NCBI GenBank assembly: GCA_033239525.1
Contig: BSYO01000024.1
Location: 8,331,991 to 8,395,990, forward strand
Length of the DNA stretch: 64,000 nt
DNA from: Nepenthes gracilis
Taxonomy: Eukaryota > Streptophyta > Magnoliopsida > Caryophyllales > Nepenthaceae
Direction of reading: 5' to 3'
The notes beneath the pieces are model-generated. The model did not search any database, was not told the DNA's origin, and saw only the letters and a list, made by a program, of their open reading frames with translations. Below are positions 25,192 to 37,430 of this stretch, piece by piece. Within the stretch, counting starts at the first letter, position 1, and each line of letters opens with the position of its first letter. Both the position numbers and the translations under genes were made by a program.

Positions 25192-26200
25192 TGGTCAATG
25201 CCAAGGCACGAGCTAGCACATCCTCATAGATGTCAACTCCCACGGCCACAACCCCTATGCGGGTGCTCACGACGATGAACGCTTAGCCCCTGAGGTACAT
25301 GTGCTCGTCGTCCAAAGATGAGCCATGTCTTTAGCAGCCCCAGACCGTTAGTATTTATATGAAGGTACAACATTGGGGGCTTCGCCCTTCAACTTCTAGA
25401 CCTTAGCATCCAGAAGGAGAGATTAGAGAGAAGGATAGCCTTCTCAGAAGATCCAACGGCCTGATGACCTCAGAGCTCAGGAAGCCACGAGTGATAAGGC
25501 CAATCCACAGTCGGAGGGTCGATCGAATCACAAGAGGCAAGATGGAAAGCCGAAGGAGGCATCATCCTCATCGCTCATGTGACAATAGGAGGCCCCCTGC
25601 TTAGGAAGGAGTTTCATGCAGAGCCAGTAGGCGCATCGCTGACCCAGCATGGTAATCAGCCAAAAGGGTGGTCCGGTTGTCACCATCTCCTCGCAAAATT
25701 AGGGGACTGAACTTGAAGCTCTGCAACCAAAGTTTCGATCTGGTGCTCCACCTAGATCACTTCTGTGCTTTGCCAGGCTTTTGAGGCCTCACGAGTCCCT
25801 AGCACGACATAGGCAGTAGGTTGGAATGCCCTCGAGGTGATAGAGTGCTCTACCCCTTGCATGCGGCATTTAATGCTAAAAGACGTTGCCTACACACCGA
25901 GCAAGATTTCTCCGTTGATACCTATGGGTTGCATATCAGTAATGAGAGCAAGGCATCCAAAATCAAGCAGACAGTTCAGCGTGATGGACCCAATCCTTCA
26001 AAGTGTAAAGGTCACGGGCGTATGCCCTCTAACCGGGACAATCGTTCCCCGTCTTAATGAGGACCGTTCCTAACCTCAATAATCCTTCGCAATAGGGCAC
26101 ACAAGCTATGATCCCAGATTAGAAGGCTAGTCCCAAGGGCCTAGGGCACCCTTCCCCACAAGAGGTGCCACACACAATTTTCCGCTAGGCGCAAGTAAGT
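25192..26200 (+). pseudogene. Broken gag-like region of the pol-less element
   Basis: An ATG at 25192 (MVNAKARASTSS, then a stop) sits where Tat gag starts. It is followed by broken plus-strand frames rich in Arg, Ser and Pro, with acidic/basic stretches near 25440-25600 as in Tat gag N-terminal regions, and overlapping frames at 25821-26073. The conserved gag core seen in the other element (LPQKFKMPAL...YNGSTDP) was not found. The call rests mainly on position after the PBS and on composition. From 26200 to 26970 nothing is recognised. Confidence 0.4.
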
Positions 26201-26976
26201 CAAATGCATCAATACGGAGAATTTCATTACTTGTTTTGTTTGTTATACTAATCATTTAATTGCTTGTGTGTATGCATCGAATTGTAAGACCTAAATGCCC
26301 CTAAGTCAGGTGAACCTTCCTTCACTTGCTTCCCAACCAGCTACGACCCAATCTAAAACCTCGGTCCTATTAACCAATCAGCCCACAGACGATCAAATCT
26401 GAAACCTTGATCCCATTCATTGAGCAATCATAAGTGGTTAAATATTATAGCCCAGAGGGCTTGAGGACCAAGAGTCCAACCTCCCCAGACAACCAACCAT
26501 AAAACTTTAGGGACCTTTTCAACATGTGTACGATTACTTTTCCTAGTAAGAATGAGTACCATTAGTCCAGAGTGGTTGGCTGACTGGGACCAGACGCATG
26601 AAAGTTTTGATATCCTCTAACAAGACCGAGTATTGATGGTTACCTGTAGGTGACGGGCTAGACTTTGACAGAACTTGGCGACGATAGCTGCAAGGCTTAG
26701 CCGGAAACCACATTTTCTCAGTGCCACGACCACCTCACGGGAGTGAGTAGCTCGGGCAGACATGTCTGTTTAAGCCCGACAACGATAGTGATAACGTTTA
26801 GTCAATAAAGTAGAGTTAGTGAGGCACAAAGGCAGATCAACGCACAATCAAAGACATTGGTGATAAAGATTGAAATAATTAAACTGGTTTATTAAAGATC
26901 CAAAAATTACAACCAGAGTACCCGAGCACCTACAAAAGTACAAAAAGCCCCCTACACTCACACCTCGTCCAAATGA

Positions 26977-28922
26977 CTATCCTATGGTTAGGCCCCCTAG
27001 TGAATGTGGTGTAGGCCCCCCTCCTATTTCCAGGAAGTCCACTAGGTCTGCACGATGCCGAGCTCCTGCGTTCCTCATGTCGATGAAATTGACAGGAAAG
27101 CTCGAGACCGCCAAGGACATGATCTACCTGCTAAAGTGAATGCCCTCCTGAAATTTCATCTTGGTAGCAGTTGACTTTAGCAAGTCGAAGCTGAGACTGT
27201 AGCTCTCCTTCAAGCCAAACGCTCTCATTCCGGTGAGTAGCCCGCTATTGCTTGAGCAAGACGATTCTATCCAAAGCTTGGGCATTTACCTCTGAGAGCT
27301 CTTGGGATCTCATCTCTTACTCAAGCCGTGCTTAGTCCAAACAGCTAGCCAGCTCATCACTCCGTAAAGCCTTGGTGATAGCAGCATTTATTCGGCGCTT
27401 TGCATCATTCAGCACAGTAGGATCTACATGCATCCAGGATAGCCGCAAGATCTTGACGTCCCTGCAATATAGTAACATCTCCCCCACTGAGAGAGCTTTC
27501 TAAACCTGCCAAGCAATGGACAACGGTCAGTCAAGAACAACAATGGGAAAGCGTGATGATATAAAATTAAAGAAGCTCGCAGCATAGTACCTCATAATGA
27601 GAAGGCCCTCCATGATGTGATAGGCCAAGAGATTCCTTAAATCTAGTTCTAGTAGGGATTGGTGAAGGGTGTAGGGTAGTGCATCTTGGGGGAGAGGAGC
27701 CTCAAAGCCTAGAAGAGAGCCAAGCCTATCGAGACATCAAGGGGCTCGCGCATCAACGCTTCAGAACAAGATGCCTCCTTAGCAGCTGCCTCAGCCCCCA
27801 GGTCATCCCAAACTGTCTCTTTATCCGCCTAAGCCCTTCCAGTGCCTTCCTCAACAAGGACGGTGGGCGAAGCAAGTGCAGGCACTTTTGGAGAAGCAAC
27901 CACCAAAATTGGGGTTCTCCCTCTTGGCACAATGCCGGCGTTGACCGGCTTGCTTGGTCCACCTATCGAAGGGACCCCTACTCCATTAGAAGAGCCAACA
28001 GAAGACTTCTCACTCTTGGATTCATCAGACGCACCATCGAGGGCCAGATCCTCTGAAGAAGACTAGTCCAAGCCTAGCCCCCTAGATGATCCACCAACAA
28101 TGGGAGGTGTCACCCTCGTGCAGGCCGCGTCAACCCTCCGACATTCCTCAGACATGGTTGGCAGTGGAGGAGCCACCTCATCAGAGACCCACTCAAGGGA
28201 GTCCCAAAAAAGCAGTATCCCGAATTTTCACTTTGGATAGTGACCCCGCACGGCAGAAGTGCTGCCTTTCTCCAATGAAGCCTCCCCTGGCTCTCCCTCT
28301 AGAGCACCTTAGGAGACACAATCTTCAATATGGCATAGAGCGCCTACATGTTTCTCCACTAGTGCTCTCAGAGGTCGCGCCATTTGCTTCTCATTCGGTA
28401 GGGTGTCACCGTTGTAGGTGTTGTTGACCCTACTGCAATTATTCGCGACCCTCCAATCAGCGTTGACCGCCAGGAAGAGAAGCACGACCTCCAGCCCTTT
28501 GTCGATCCTAAGCTTCTCCCACTTATCTCAAACCCTGCACAGGGGGTGAAGAAAACTCAATCATCCTCTTGGCAAATCCAAAGAAGCACCTTTAAAGCCT
28601 AAGCATTCAAAGTAAGCCCCCCGACATGGAAGAAAACGCGCAGAGTCACCAAATACTAGACAGTATCAGAATGGAGACGAGCCATAGAGATCCTTAGGGG
28701 CCCCAAAATCTTGCACACGTTCCTCGCAAGCGGGATACAAAGACCAACCCATAGATACTCCTCATAAATGGTCATAAACCCTAGAGGAGGAGAGAAAGGC
28801 ACATCCTCTGCATTGGGCTCAACGTACGGGATAAAGCTCAAAATGTGATACCTGCTACACAAAAGCTTTATATCCCTGCCAAATAGGATTGACCGAATAT
28901 TAGTGATGCCTTGGGAAGCCAT
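26977..28922 (-). pseudogene. Antisense extra ORF of Tat-like element (PF04195-like), broken
   Basis: Read on the minus strand, against the element's sense direction. It starts MASQGITNIRSIL at 28922 and has DIKLLCSRYHI, SPPLGFMTIYEEYL and LCIPLARNVCKILG in its first 90 codons. Parallel residues at the same positions occur in the antisense ORF at 37781-39710 (MASSVDIIRPVL, NIKALYLQYDI, PLPGELYKILV). It ends in SFPVNFIDMRNAGARHRADL, matching AFPVDFFDPRNKGAGPGLIL in the other copy. The fold resembles the plant 'putative gypsy type transposon' domain PF04195. A central Pro/Ser-rich stretch and a coiled-coil-like stretch (about 27450-27100) link the two ends. Frameshifts and stops break it. The function of this family is unknown. 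Confidence 0.65.
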
Positions 28923-29129
28923 TTGAAAACTGCACCCAGGGTAGAGATGTTCTAGGAAGCAAAGAGGCACAAGAGGAGTAATGCACCACTGCTTAAATAG
29001 CCAAAGTCTCAACATGGCAACGATGTCATTTCAAGGCATTGTCAAGGCACGTCCCCGTGATGGCCGTGACATGTGCCCTCACTACAGAGTATTGCGGCGC
29101 GTTTATTTGTTGGCCCAGTCATGATGGTT

Positions 29130-29134
29130 GACAT
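29130..29134. repeat. Target-site duplication GACAT, left
   Basis: Perfect 5-bp match to 31696-31700 on the other side of solo LTR 2. Confidence 0.9.
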
Positions 29135-31695
29135 TGTAAGATACCAATTTTTAAAATGTAGTAAATATGGATAATTAAGTTAATATAAGTTGACTGAGGT
29201 CTAAGGACACGGGAGAAATCGGATCTAAGGGCCGAAGACCCAAGATTGTCAAAATCAAAAACCAGTGTTATAAACCATGAAATGTTAATCCATGAATAAG
29301 ATTTCAAATTTTAAATTCTGATAATATTGATTTATTAAGCTAATATAATAAAAATTAGAGTCCAAGGATGTGAAATATTGGGCTAAAAGGGTCAAAACGG
29401 ATCCCGAACAGTGAAAACGTGAAACTGGCTTGCTGCAGGCTTGACGCAAGCCTGAACCACACCAGCTGTGAGCTCGAGCTCCTGGTGAGCATCGATTCTA
29501 GGGCAGGCACGCTGCGGAAGATGTTCGAGCACCAGTCCGCATAAAACCCACGTTTGATCCTTTTAAACTGTTGCGGGACGCGGTTTGGAAGGGAGAGTAG
29601 CAGAAGGCATGGGTAGAGAGAGAGGGAGGGAGAAGAGAGAGAGAGGAGCAAACGAAGGCTCTCGGGTATGATTTTGGCTTTGAGCTAGTTGGAGAAAACG
29701 TAGAGCGGTTCAAGGTAAGTACATTTATACCATTTTCTTCCATTCTCTTTGATTTTCGTTAAATCCCCTTCAGGTATTATTGTCTCGATACCGGACCCAT
29801 GTATGTATATGCGATACCCATGTCTTGATTATACATATATATGAATTTTATGTCCAAATTTATAGAAATTGACCGATTTTTGCACTCAAACCCTAACCCC
29901 ACGCCCGGACGATTTCGAGCACTGATTTTTGGGACTTTTGCATAATTTGAGACTAAAATATCAGAATTTTATATCCTATATAAGTCATTTTATCGATTGG
30001 ATACTCGATTTGGTGGATTTATGTGGCTTTTCGTTTGCGAAACCTTAGACCCGCGCTCGAACCTCGTTTAGGCATTTACTTCAACATTTATGCATAAATT
30101 GGCTTGAGATTATAATTACCCATATCTTGGACTTGATAATTTACCCATTGGATGCCCGAAATTTTAAGAATCTCCTAATTATGCATAATGTGCACCGTTA
30201 ATGTAGCGGGTACTGTTTACCCGAGCCCTTTGTTAAATTTTACATAATTTTCACATCGTTTAATTGTTAATTAAGTTGCATATATATTTACATATGTTTA
30301 ATCGTGTAATTCAAAAAATATTTGTGTTAATCAATTGTGAAAGAATTATCGTTCGGAAACTCTAAAGTCACGTGACCCGATGTGGTAAGGATTTTCTAAT
30401 CGTTCCAAAGTGTTATGTTAAAATTGTGTTTATACTTAAGTCATGTGAAGGCCTAAGCCCATAAGAAATATGAAAATTATAAAGGTATACAGAAGGAATG
30501 CCACAATATGTGATATGAATGATCTGTTTTTCTGGTGTGAGAATTATATGAAAGAAGTATGGTGGATCTTCCCTCAAATGAAAAAGAAATCATGAAATTA
30601 GGATCATGGATCTATATTTAGATGGTAATATCCCCTAGCATGCTAGTGATATTATGGTAGAAATCCAAGGATTACCCTGACTACGTATCCTGACAGCTTA
30701 TTGGAGTGGATAATATCCTCGGCACGCCTTAGGATACTACTGTAAAAGAACGATAACTGTTTTTGGACCGCGGGAAGTTAGGGTAGCATTTTTTTGGCCC
30801 TATATGACCGGGTGATTGGCATACCACTATGCCACGTGGTGTTCAACCTATTTACAGGCAATATGTGATGGTCGAGTGGCTGTAGACCTTAATGTAGCTA
30901 ATACTTTAGAATGTGTAGAATAATACATTTCCCTCATCGTTCTCTCCTACCTTTAACTAGTAAGGCCTACTGACCTTGATCCGTAAATATAAGCAATTAT
31001 ATATAATTTACATCCCAAGGAGAAAAAGGACAAAATATGAGAAGTTAATCATATTCCAAAAGCACACTCGATCATGTTTTATATTTACTTATCCTCATTA
31101 TACTTATGTATCTATCTTTTTCTTTATTTTGCATATATCGTTATTGCCTTGAGAATATTGCACTTGTTAAACTTTTAACTTACCATTACTTCTCCTTGTC
31201 TCTAGATTAGTATAGGTCTGTTATGTCCGATAGGACAATGTAAAGATTGGAAGTGGACTAAGTTTAGATTTGGAAGATCACATTGAAAACTTAGAAATTT
31301 TAGTTTCACTTATGTCATGGGAATTGTATATGTTTAGATTTCAATTGAACTTATTAATGTATATTGTATAAAATGAATGATGAATAGATAGTCTAGATTT
31401 TACTATCGTTTGGATTTATTTATACTTTCGCAGGATATTGTGGTTTGTAACAGGTACCTAGTGGCATTTCTTTTTGGTCGATATTGTGTTTAGATACACA
31501 ACGTTGGAGCCTTAACTAAGTAGTGGCATTTGGATCCTGTGTAATTTTGTGTTGTTATTGTATGTTGTCGGTAATTAAAATTTTTGGATGTATTATATAT
31601 TGTACAGGAGATTGTATAGGTTTTTGTATCATCTTGACGGTCGTATTACAGACAAAATTCTGTATAATTTTCGGTAGAAAATGTGGTCCGTCACA
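29135..31695 (+). mobile_element. Solo LTR 2, 2,561 bp, nested
   Basis: It starts TGTAAGATACC and ends GTCCGTCACA, giving canonical TG...CA ends, with a perfect GACAT duplication outside. No PBS, gag or pol is inside. Near the 3' end it has GCACTTGTTAAACTTTTAAC followed by TTACCATTAC, which lines up with CACTTATTAAACTTTTGACT in the LTR at 53454-56935. It splits the pol-less Tat-like element 212 bp upstream of the antisense ORF start, so it is younger than that element. Frames within it (29119-29743) are artefacts. Confidence 0.9.
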
Positions 31696-31700
31696 GACAT
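31696..31700. repeat. Target-site duplication GACAT, right
   Basis: Perfect copy of 29130-29134. Confidence 0.9.
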
Positions 31701-32916
31701 AATGTCTCTCCGAGTAGCATGCTAATAGCTGGCTGCCTCATTGCTTGGATCAGTAAGTCACCACACAGGTAATGATGGCCTGATGCCCCACTTTCCAAGA
31801 CAACAGATTGAAGATGTGTAGCCTTGGCAGGCTCGAGGCTGATTTGCTTAGCTTGTGTCCCAACCAAGCATCCAGGAAAACCGGCCATGGGATGGATCAT
31901 CAGAAGATCGAGTTGCCAACCGCCTAAACTACCAAATAACTAGAAATCGAGAAACGCAAATATAGCATTCAGGCACTTTAACTATTTACACCTTGTAAGA
32001 GTATTAGAGCTATGCAATATAAAAGCAAATAATATTTAGTGGTTTCATTTATTAATTCATTTTACAAAGCACAAGTTTGCAACTGTGGATGTACAATTTA
32101 GAAGGAAATAAAAAGTACATGCAGTAGCGACTCAACTACATTTTAGCTACCCAGCCTTTGGGAAAGACAAATGCAAAATGAAAACACCTAGGCTAGCCAC
32201 CGTGGCATTTGACCCACGGCGAGAAAGTATATTCAGATGCCCTCCCCTACAAGAATGAGGCACAAAGCACTAGTTCTCACCCCGGGAGTCAACCACAAAG
32301 AATCATCCATCGAAATTATCCGAAGCCACGCTGTCTGTGATCCTTTGTGCCTACACAAGACCCAAGGTGATGGCATTGGCCTAGGGTTTGACATGGACTT
32401 GTGGAAGTTACTCATTCAGTGGTCGCAAGATTGGTCCTCCTGTGGGAAACCTAAGATTGAGTCGCTTGCCGAGAGGGGACAGGATATCACCCTCACCCAT
32501 TAGAAGGACTGAGCTACCAAACCTTAAAGGCTGCCCTAGCAAGGACCATCGAGATCTTCCTAGAAGGAGCCTAAATCGGCCATTAAAACCCGAATCTCAT
32601 TCAGTGCAATATAAGGCCTATTCCGGCCAAGCCCAAAAAAGGAAAACCAAGGCAGACTACAGGTACATCCTTAACTTCAGCTTTAAATAATGGTGAAGAA
32701 TCTCTATCGATCTCGGCTTGAGGTTGTGTAAGCTCCAAGACAACCCTGAACTCTCAAACCATTCAGCTAGTGAAGAGGATTTGTAGAGGCGTTGAGGGCC
32801 CCTCTCCTTATAGCCGGAGGATGAGATTGATCAGCATTAATCTAAGGAGATTGTACTGACACCAGAAGATCACCATTGGCAGAGGATCGCCAGTGGTAGA
32901 GATTCGAATCGATTCC
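31701..32916. other. 3' internal region of the pol-less Tat-like element
   Basis: Frames at 31691-31900, 32233-32503 and 32388-32690 have no recognised domain. By analogy with the other Tat-like element this is the untranslated region between the antisense ORF and the 3' LTR. A purine stretch GGAATAGGAAAGCG near 32958 is a weak polypurine-tract candidate and would place the LTR start slightly further right. Confidence 0.4.
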
Positions 32917-34069
32917 AAATCCGGCCAACTAGAGTAAAAATTAGTAGAATCATTTGGAATAGGAAAGCGTGTAGACCTATAGGTGGCTTTCCATCAGAAA
33001 CATGGGGACCCAAGGCCCAAACCACGTGACCCAGATCCACCCAGTGAGTTGTGGGCTGTCAGAATTGCTTGTCAAATGTAACTCAGTGGCACGCACCTCA
33101 ATAGCTCCAACTTAATAGATAATCCCATGTGGTTGCATCCCTGATCGTCAGGTGCGGTATAATCTGTTAGGAGAGCACGACCAAGGTGACCTCAATTAAC
33201 TAGGACCATAGAGTCATACTATTGGACACTCCTCGCAAAGCCAGTAGCCCTCCAGCAACCACAATCCGGCTCTCTTACGCCCTCTACAAATACCTTTCTT
33301 CCTCCACAAGAAAGGGGAATCTTTTAGGGAGAGAAGAAGAGAAACCTCCCTCGACAGAGAAAGAGAGACCTCTCTCCAAGGAAAAAGGGCGGCTTCTAGA
33401 GGTCAAAAATTCAAAAATAGGGAGTCGATCGAGGAGCTTAGTCAAAGCCACTACGGAGCCAAGCGCACCGTTGGAGCTCAATCCTCCATCTTCAAGCCGC
33501 TCCCCAGCCTAACACACTCATCGGAGCTCATTCCTCTATTTCAAAACCGCTCCACAACTGAGTGTGCCGTCGAAGCGAGTCCACCATCTTCAAGCCGCTC
33601 TCCAATCAAGCACACTCATTGAAACTTAGTCTTCCTCCTCAAAGCCACTCTCCAACAGAGCATACTCTGCAGTCGAGCGTACTTATCAAAATTCAGTCTT
33701 CTGCCTTAAAGCCACTCTCCAATCAAATGTATCCATTGGAGAATAGCCCTCCCTCTCTGAGCCGCTCCATAGTCAAGCGCGCCTACCAAAGCCTAGCCCT
33801 CTGCTTACCCTTGAACCCCTAAACCATGCATCTTCGCATTATCATCGCATCCTCCTGTATTTTTACTTGTTTGAGAAAGATTTTTGACTTGATTATTAGG
33901 GGATATACAGGGAAGCAAGTCCCACCGTTCTCTGATTTCTCGTTTGTCAGTTGTATTGCGTAGTATCCAAGTTTAAAATACTGAGAATCGGACCCATTTT
34001 AGCTCAACTCCCAAGGAAGACCAAGTGGTTCTCTATCTCGTTCGGTAATTTGAATCCAGGGACGCATCA
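32917..34069 (+). mobile_element. 3' LTR of the pol-less Tat-like element
   Basis: Homologous to 23817-25131: the ACCACGTGACCCAGATCCACCC block, the CTCTACAAATACCTTTC promoter-like block at 33272, the CTCAATCCTCCATCTTCAAG repeats and the TTTTTGACTTGATTATTAG block. It ends GACGCATCA followed by ATATC. It is shorter than the 5' LTR in the repetitive middle. The left boundary is approximate (32917-32965). Confidence 0.7.
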
Positions 34070-34074
34070 ATATC
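34070..34074. repeat. Candidate target-site duplication ATATC, right
   Basis: Matches 23812-23816; see the note on the left copy. Confidence 0.5.
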
Positions 34075-35078
34075 CCTCCATCTCTTCTCACATCTAAGAG
34101 TCTCCAACTTTAGCTCTGCTTATTTGTTAAAAACTAAAAAAAAATATTTTTATTTGATAAATATTTTTTACATTTTCTATAAAAATATTCTTTAAAAAAT
34201 ATCTTTTCATCAAATATTTTTTGATATTTGGTATGTACAAAAATATATGGAGTATCATAGAAGTCAATCAATGATATTAGATATCTACTGTTATTAATTG
34301 TGATAATCGTTTTTGGGATGGATCTGATGTCTTACAATCCCAAAACATTTAGATTCACCTATGAACGGTCTTGCGAATAGACTATTCCATTTTAAAGGTT
34401 GTTAAGGGATATAATCAGTTGGTGATCAATATCATAGTTGGGCGATGTCAATGATTAACAACCATTATCAACACCTAATGGGAAGGGGTTATGATGATCC
34501 ATCCATCAACCTTTAGGTGGCTTGAGGTGTCACCAGTCAATGGTAGGAACAACGAAGATCGATAATGAGCAGTGATAGTTAGGGCATTGGTGGGTTGCAA
34601 GGCTCAATATGTGTTAGCCAATAAATAATAGTGGTGGACAGAAAATGTCACCATTTGATGGCTAGTAATGGGGTTAGAGATATCAACAGCCGGCAATTAA
34701 TGATTCAGACTCAAGGCATTGCATATCAGTCAGAATCAACTGTTGCTAGCATGCCGTCCGGTGATTAAGGTGATGGCTTGAGGTATTTCAGGCAGTGACC
34801 AATTGTGGTTTGAGATACTATAGATTGTGATGATATTATCTTCAGATATAACTTCTATTAATGGGCATCTGTGATTATTATTAAATAGTGATTATGTTCC
34901 AAAAAATATTTACGTTAAAGAATAATAACTCAACAAAACACAAAATATAAATGTTATAATAGATGAACAAATGAAATTATAACAATTATAATTTTTTTGT
35001 TTATAGTATTGGCAACAAAACTTTAAGATTAATATTATTTATAAGCGGGTTGGATGCTAAACTTCTTTCGAAATTTTA
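34075..35078. other. Spacer between the two Tat-like elements
   Basis: No gene or element end is recognised. The middle (34300-34850) is rich in GGTGGxx and ATGGTxG words without a periodic repeat. Confidence 0.5.
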
Positions 35079-35083
35079 CTTTT
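35079..35083. repeat. Target-site duplication CTTTT, left
   Basis: Perfect match to 47018-47022 at the other end of the element. Confidence 0.9.
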
Positions 35084-36068
35084 TGATGTGTTATGGATTC
35101 GGGTTGCTGACGGATCAGGATTCTACTTGGACTTCAGTTTTAATTGAAGTGGATTCGGTCTTCCTCCTCTATGGCTTGGATCCTACATACCACAACTCAA
35201 AAATAAGAGATCAGAAGATTGACGGGACTCACTATTTGATTTATCCTTTAACGCTCAAGTCAGTAATCTTTCTCAAAAGACGGGGAAATGTAGGGACCAG
35301 GAGTATGCTTGATGATGCAATAATGTGGGTGTTTTGACTCTGACTCGGGGGTTGCACTTGGCGTGCAGCAATTTTAATGTGATGATGTGCTCACGAGGAG
35401 CAGCTTTGGTATTGAGGGGGTAAGAATTGTGAAGGAATTCTTAGAGGCACTTTGGACAAAGTATGGTCTCTTGAGAGCTCTTGAATGTGGGTATTTTGCG
35501 GGCACGTTTGATCAAGAATGTAAGCCTGTAAGCCTTTTCCATTGGGGTTTGTCTCCAGGGCTTTTTATAGATTTTGGGGCCAACTCATCCTTACTTGGGA
35601 GCTAAGGTTGGCCAACAATTGGCTGTGTAAATTTGTCAGGTTGACACGGGAATTGCTAGCACTGATTAGGACAACCATGATTAATTAAGAGGATTCATTC
35701 TTTCTTTGAGGAGATACTGGAGGCCATAAATATTGGAGTTGTCATTATGTTGGATCTGCTAAATTGAAAGTTGTCGTTAGGAGTGATTCGATCAGTTGGA
35801 ATTACCATTCTTGGAGAGACCGCGATCAGGGGTGATATTCGAGGTGCTGGGCCGACTAAGGCAAGTAATCTCTAGCGAGGGGGAAGAGCTCTATAGGCCA
35901 ATCGAATTGGGCTATGGCCAATTTGGGCTATTCGGCCAATTAGGGCATTGTTTTGGGTCAACTAAAACGTTGACCGGCCCCTGGTCTAGTGGGCCGAATG
36001 CCTTCTAGGCTCACTGTTGAGTACGCGGACTTTCGTGTTGGGCTAGCCCATTCCTACCATCCCCATCA
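35084..36068 (-). mobile_element. 3' LTR of the Tat-like element
   Basis: It begins TGATGTGTTATGG and ends CCATCCCCATCA in plus coordinates (985 bp). A minus-strand TATA-like TATAAAAAG lies at 35561-35569, mirrored at 46512-46519 in the other LTR. Plus-strand frames at 35050-36008 are LTR artefacts. Confidence 0.9.
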
Positions 36069-36080
36069 CTAACCTCCCAT
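36069..36080 (-). other. Polypurine tract candidate
   Basis: The minus strand reads ATGGGAGGTTAG immediately before the 3' LTR, where plus-strand DNA synthesis is primed. It is weakly conserved, as expected for a decayed element. Confidence 0.5.
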
Positions 36081-37040
36081 GCCGAGGGGTTTAAATTTTC
36101 AACCACTAGCATATTCATGGATGGGACGTGATATGCCTTGTCATTTTTTCCTTTTGCTTCTTCCTCAAGCCATCCTCAAGTTCCCCATTTTACTGTTTTT
36201 GGCGTGATTCTTCTACACCTATGATTTCCTGCACATTTGCTGGCATAGGGAATCTCTGGCATTTAATGTCCCGTTAATTCTTCCACGTGCTATAAATTGA
36301 GGGCTTGTTCCGCTTCTTGCATTGCATCCTACCTTCACCAGTAAATGGGTGTCAAAAATTGTCATGAAGCTTGAGTAGTTGGCTGCCAGGATTGACAAGA
36401 GCTCATCTTTGATATTCGAAGGAGCCATTCTCGGACACACTAGCAAGTCTTCTTTGGTCACCCTTTTCACATGGGGGACTACTTTGGTCACCCCTTTTCG
36501 CATCTACTGCGGAGTCATGCTTACCGCTGTTTTTGAGTAGGGTAGACTTTCCTGTCCCTGTTCCTTCACCTTGGGTGCTGACTTGCCTCCAAAATGAGTT
36601 GTTGCTTAGTCGCCTCAACAATTGCTGTCTTGGTGAGCTACACCTTATTGCTGCTGGTAGGGTTGGCGGCAGGTTCCAGGTTCGAGGCCATTTCCTTCTT
36701 ATTATGGGATAAAGCTTTCCTTTCGCTCTGACTCTGCATGGATGGCATCCTTTCTTCGCAACAAGCCTCTGTTCTGACTACTCATGAACTATTGTTCTTT
36801 CGAGTTGTGCTTTTCTGTCTGTTAATGCATATCAGTATCTTACTCGGGTTCCTCTAGGTGCTTGCTTGTCTAGGAATTCGCTGTGGTTGAGTTTCATGTA
36901 CCCCATTTCTTTGTTGTCTTCCTCTTTGTTGCACACCAATTTCTAGAGGTTTTGTACTTTATAAAGAGAGATTAATGAATGGTACTAACAATTATTTTTT
37001 CCCATATTGTTTCTGTCTTTAGCTTTATAGATGCCTTTTT
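36081..37040. other. 3' internal region of the Tat-like element, before the array
   Basis: No conserved domain is seen. Minus-strand frames at 36219-36503 and 36403-36621 are rich in charged residues and not recognised. It lies between the antisense ORF's 5' side and the LTR, the hypervariable untranslated part in Tat elements. Confidence 0.5.
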
Positions 37041-37042
37041 TT

Positions 37043-37430
37043 ACACTAGACTGGATTACACATTCGTCAGTCCAGCTAGAGGCCAGATTGGGTTGAGGGC
37101 ATGCTTGTCCGGTTTGTAGCCAGAATGTTGCAAGTTAATCCTGAAGCCGGACTAGATCGCTAACAAATCAGGCCCATCGGACACTAGACTGGGATGTTGA
37201 TCTGTTATGCAAGCCAAACACTAGACTGGATTGTTGACCGGTCAAAGCAGCCGGACGCCAGACTGGGTTGCCAATCCGTCAGATAAGTCAAACATCAAAC
37301 TGGATTGTTGACTATTCAAACTAGCTAGATGCTGGACTGGGTCACTAATTCGTTATGCAAGCTGAACACCAGATTAGATTATTAACTAGTCAAACTAGCT
37401 GGATTCTAGAGTGGATCATCGACCTGCCAG
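37043..37430. repeat. 37-bp tandem array
   Basis: A word close to ACACTAGACTGG recurs at 37043, 37080 and 37117, then after an irregular unit at 37181, 37218, 37255, 37292, 37329, 37366 and 37403: seven starts in exact 37-bp register. Individual units have diverged by substitutions, but the spacing is kept. The array lies in the 3' part of the element (relative to gag-pol), between the start of the antisense ORF and the 3' LTR. Tat/Ogre-type elements are known to carry such arrays there, some of which seed satellites. Confidence 0.9.

Larger units (their letters stand above)
23817..34069 (+). mobile_element. Tat-like gypsy element lacking pol, with nested solo LTR
   Basis: Two homologous LTRs (about 23817-25131 and about 32917-34069) flank an internal region that starts with a PBS of the TGGCGCCATCTATG type. 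The order is LTR, PBS, a damaged gag start, then a minus-strand extra ORF (26977-28922), a foreign solo LTR (29135-31695) and the 3' LTR. No protease, reverse transcriptase, RNase H or integrase motif is seen on either strand. Without the solo LTR the element is about 7.7 kb. The antisense ORF and PBS are shared with the complete Tat-like element at 35.1-47.0 kb. This suggests a pol-deleted, non-autonomous derivative, although deletion after insertion cannot be excluded. Confidence 0.7.

Noticed and set aside
27679..28427. Two large plus-strand frames (125 and 113 codons)
   Set aside because: They are opposite to the antisense extra ORF, which has conserved residues; these have none.
37043..37430. 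Regularly spaced repeats resembling a CRISPR array
   Set aside because: Units are contiguous and diverged, without unique spacers or cas genes, and lie inside a plant retrotransposon.
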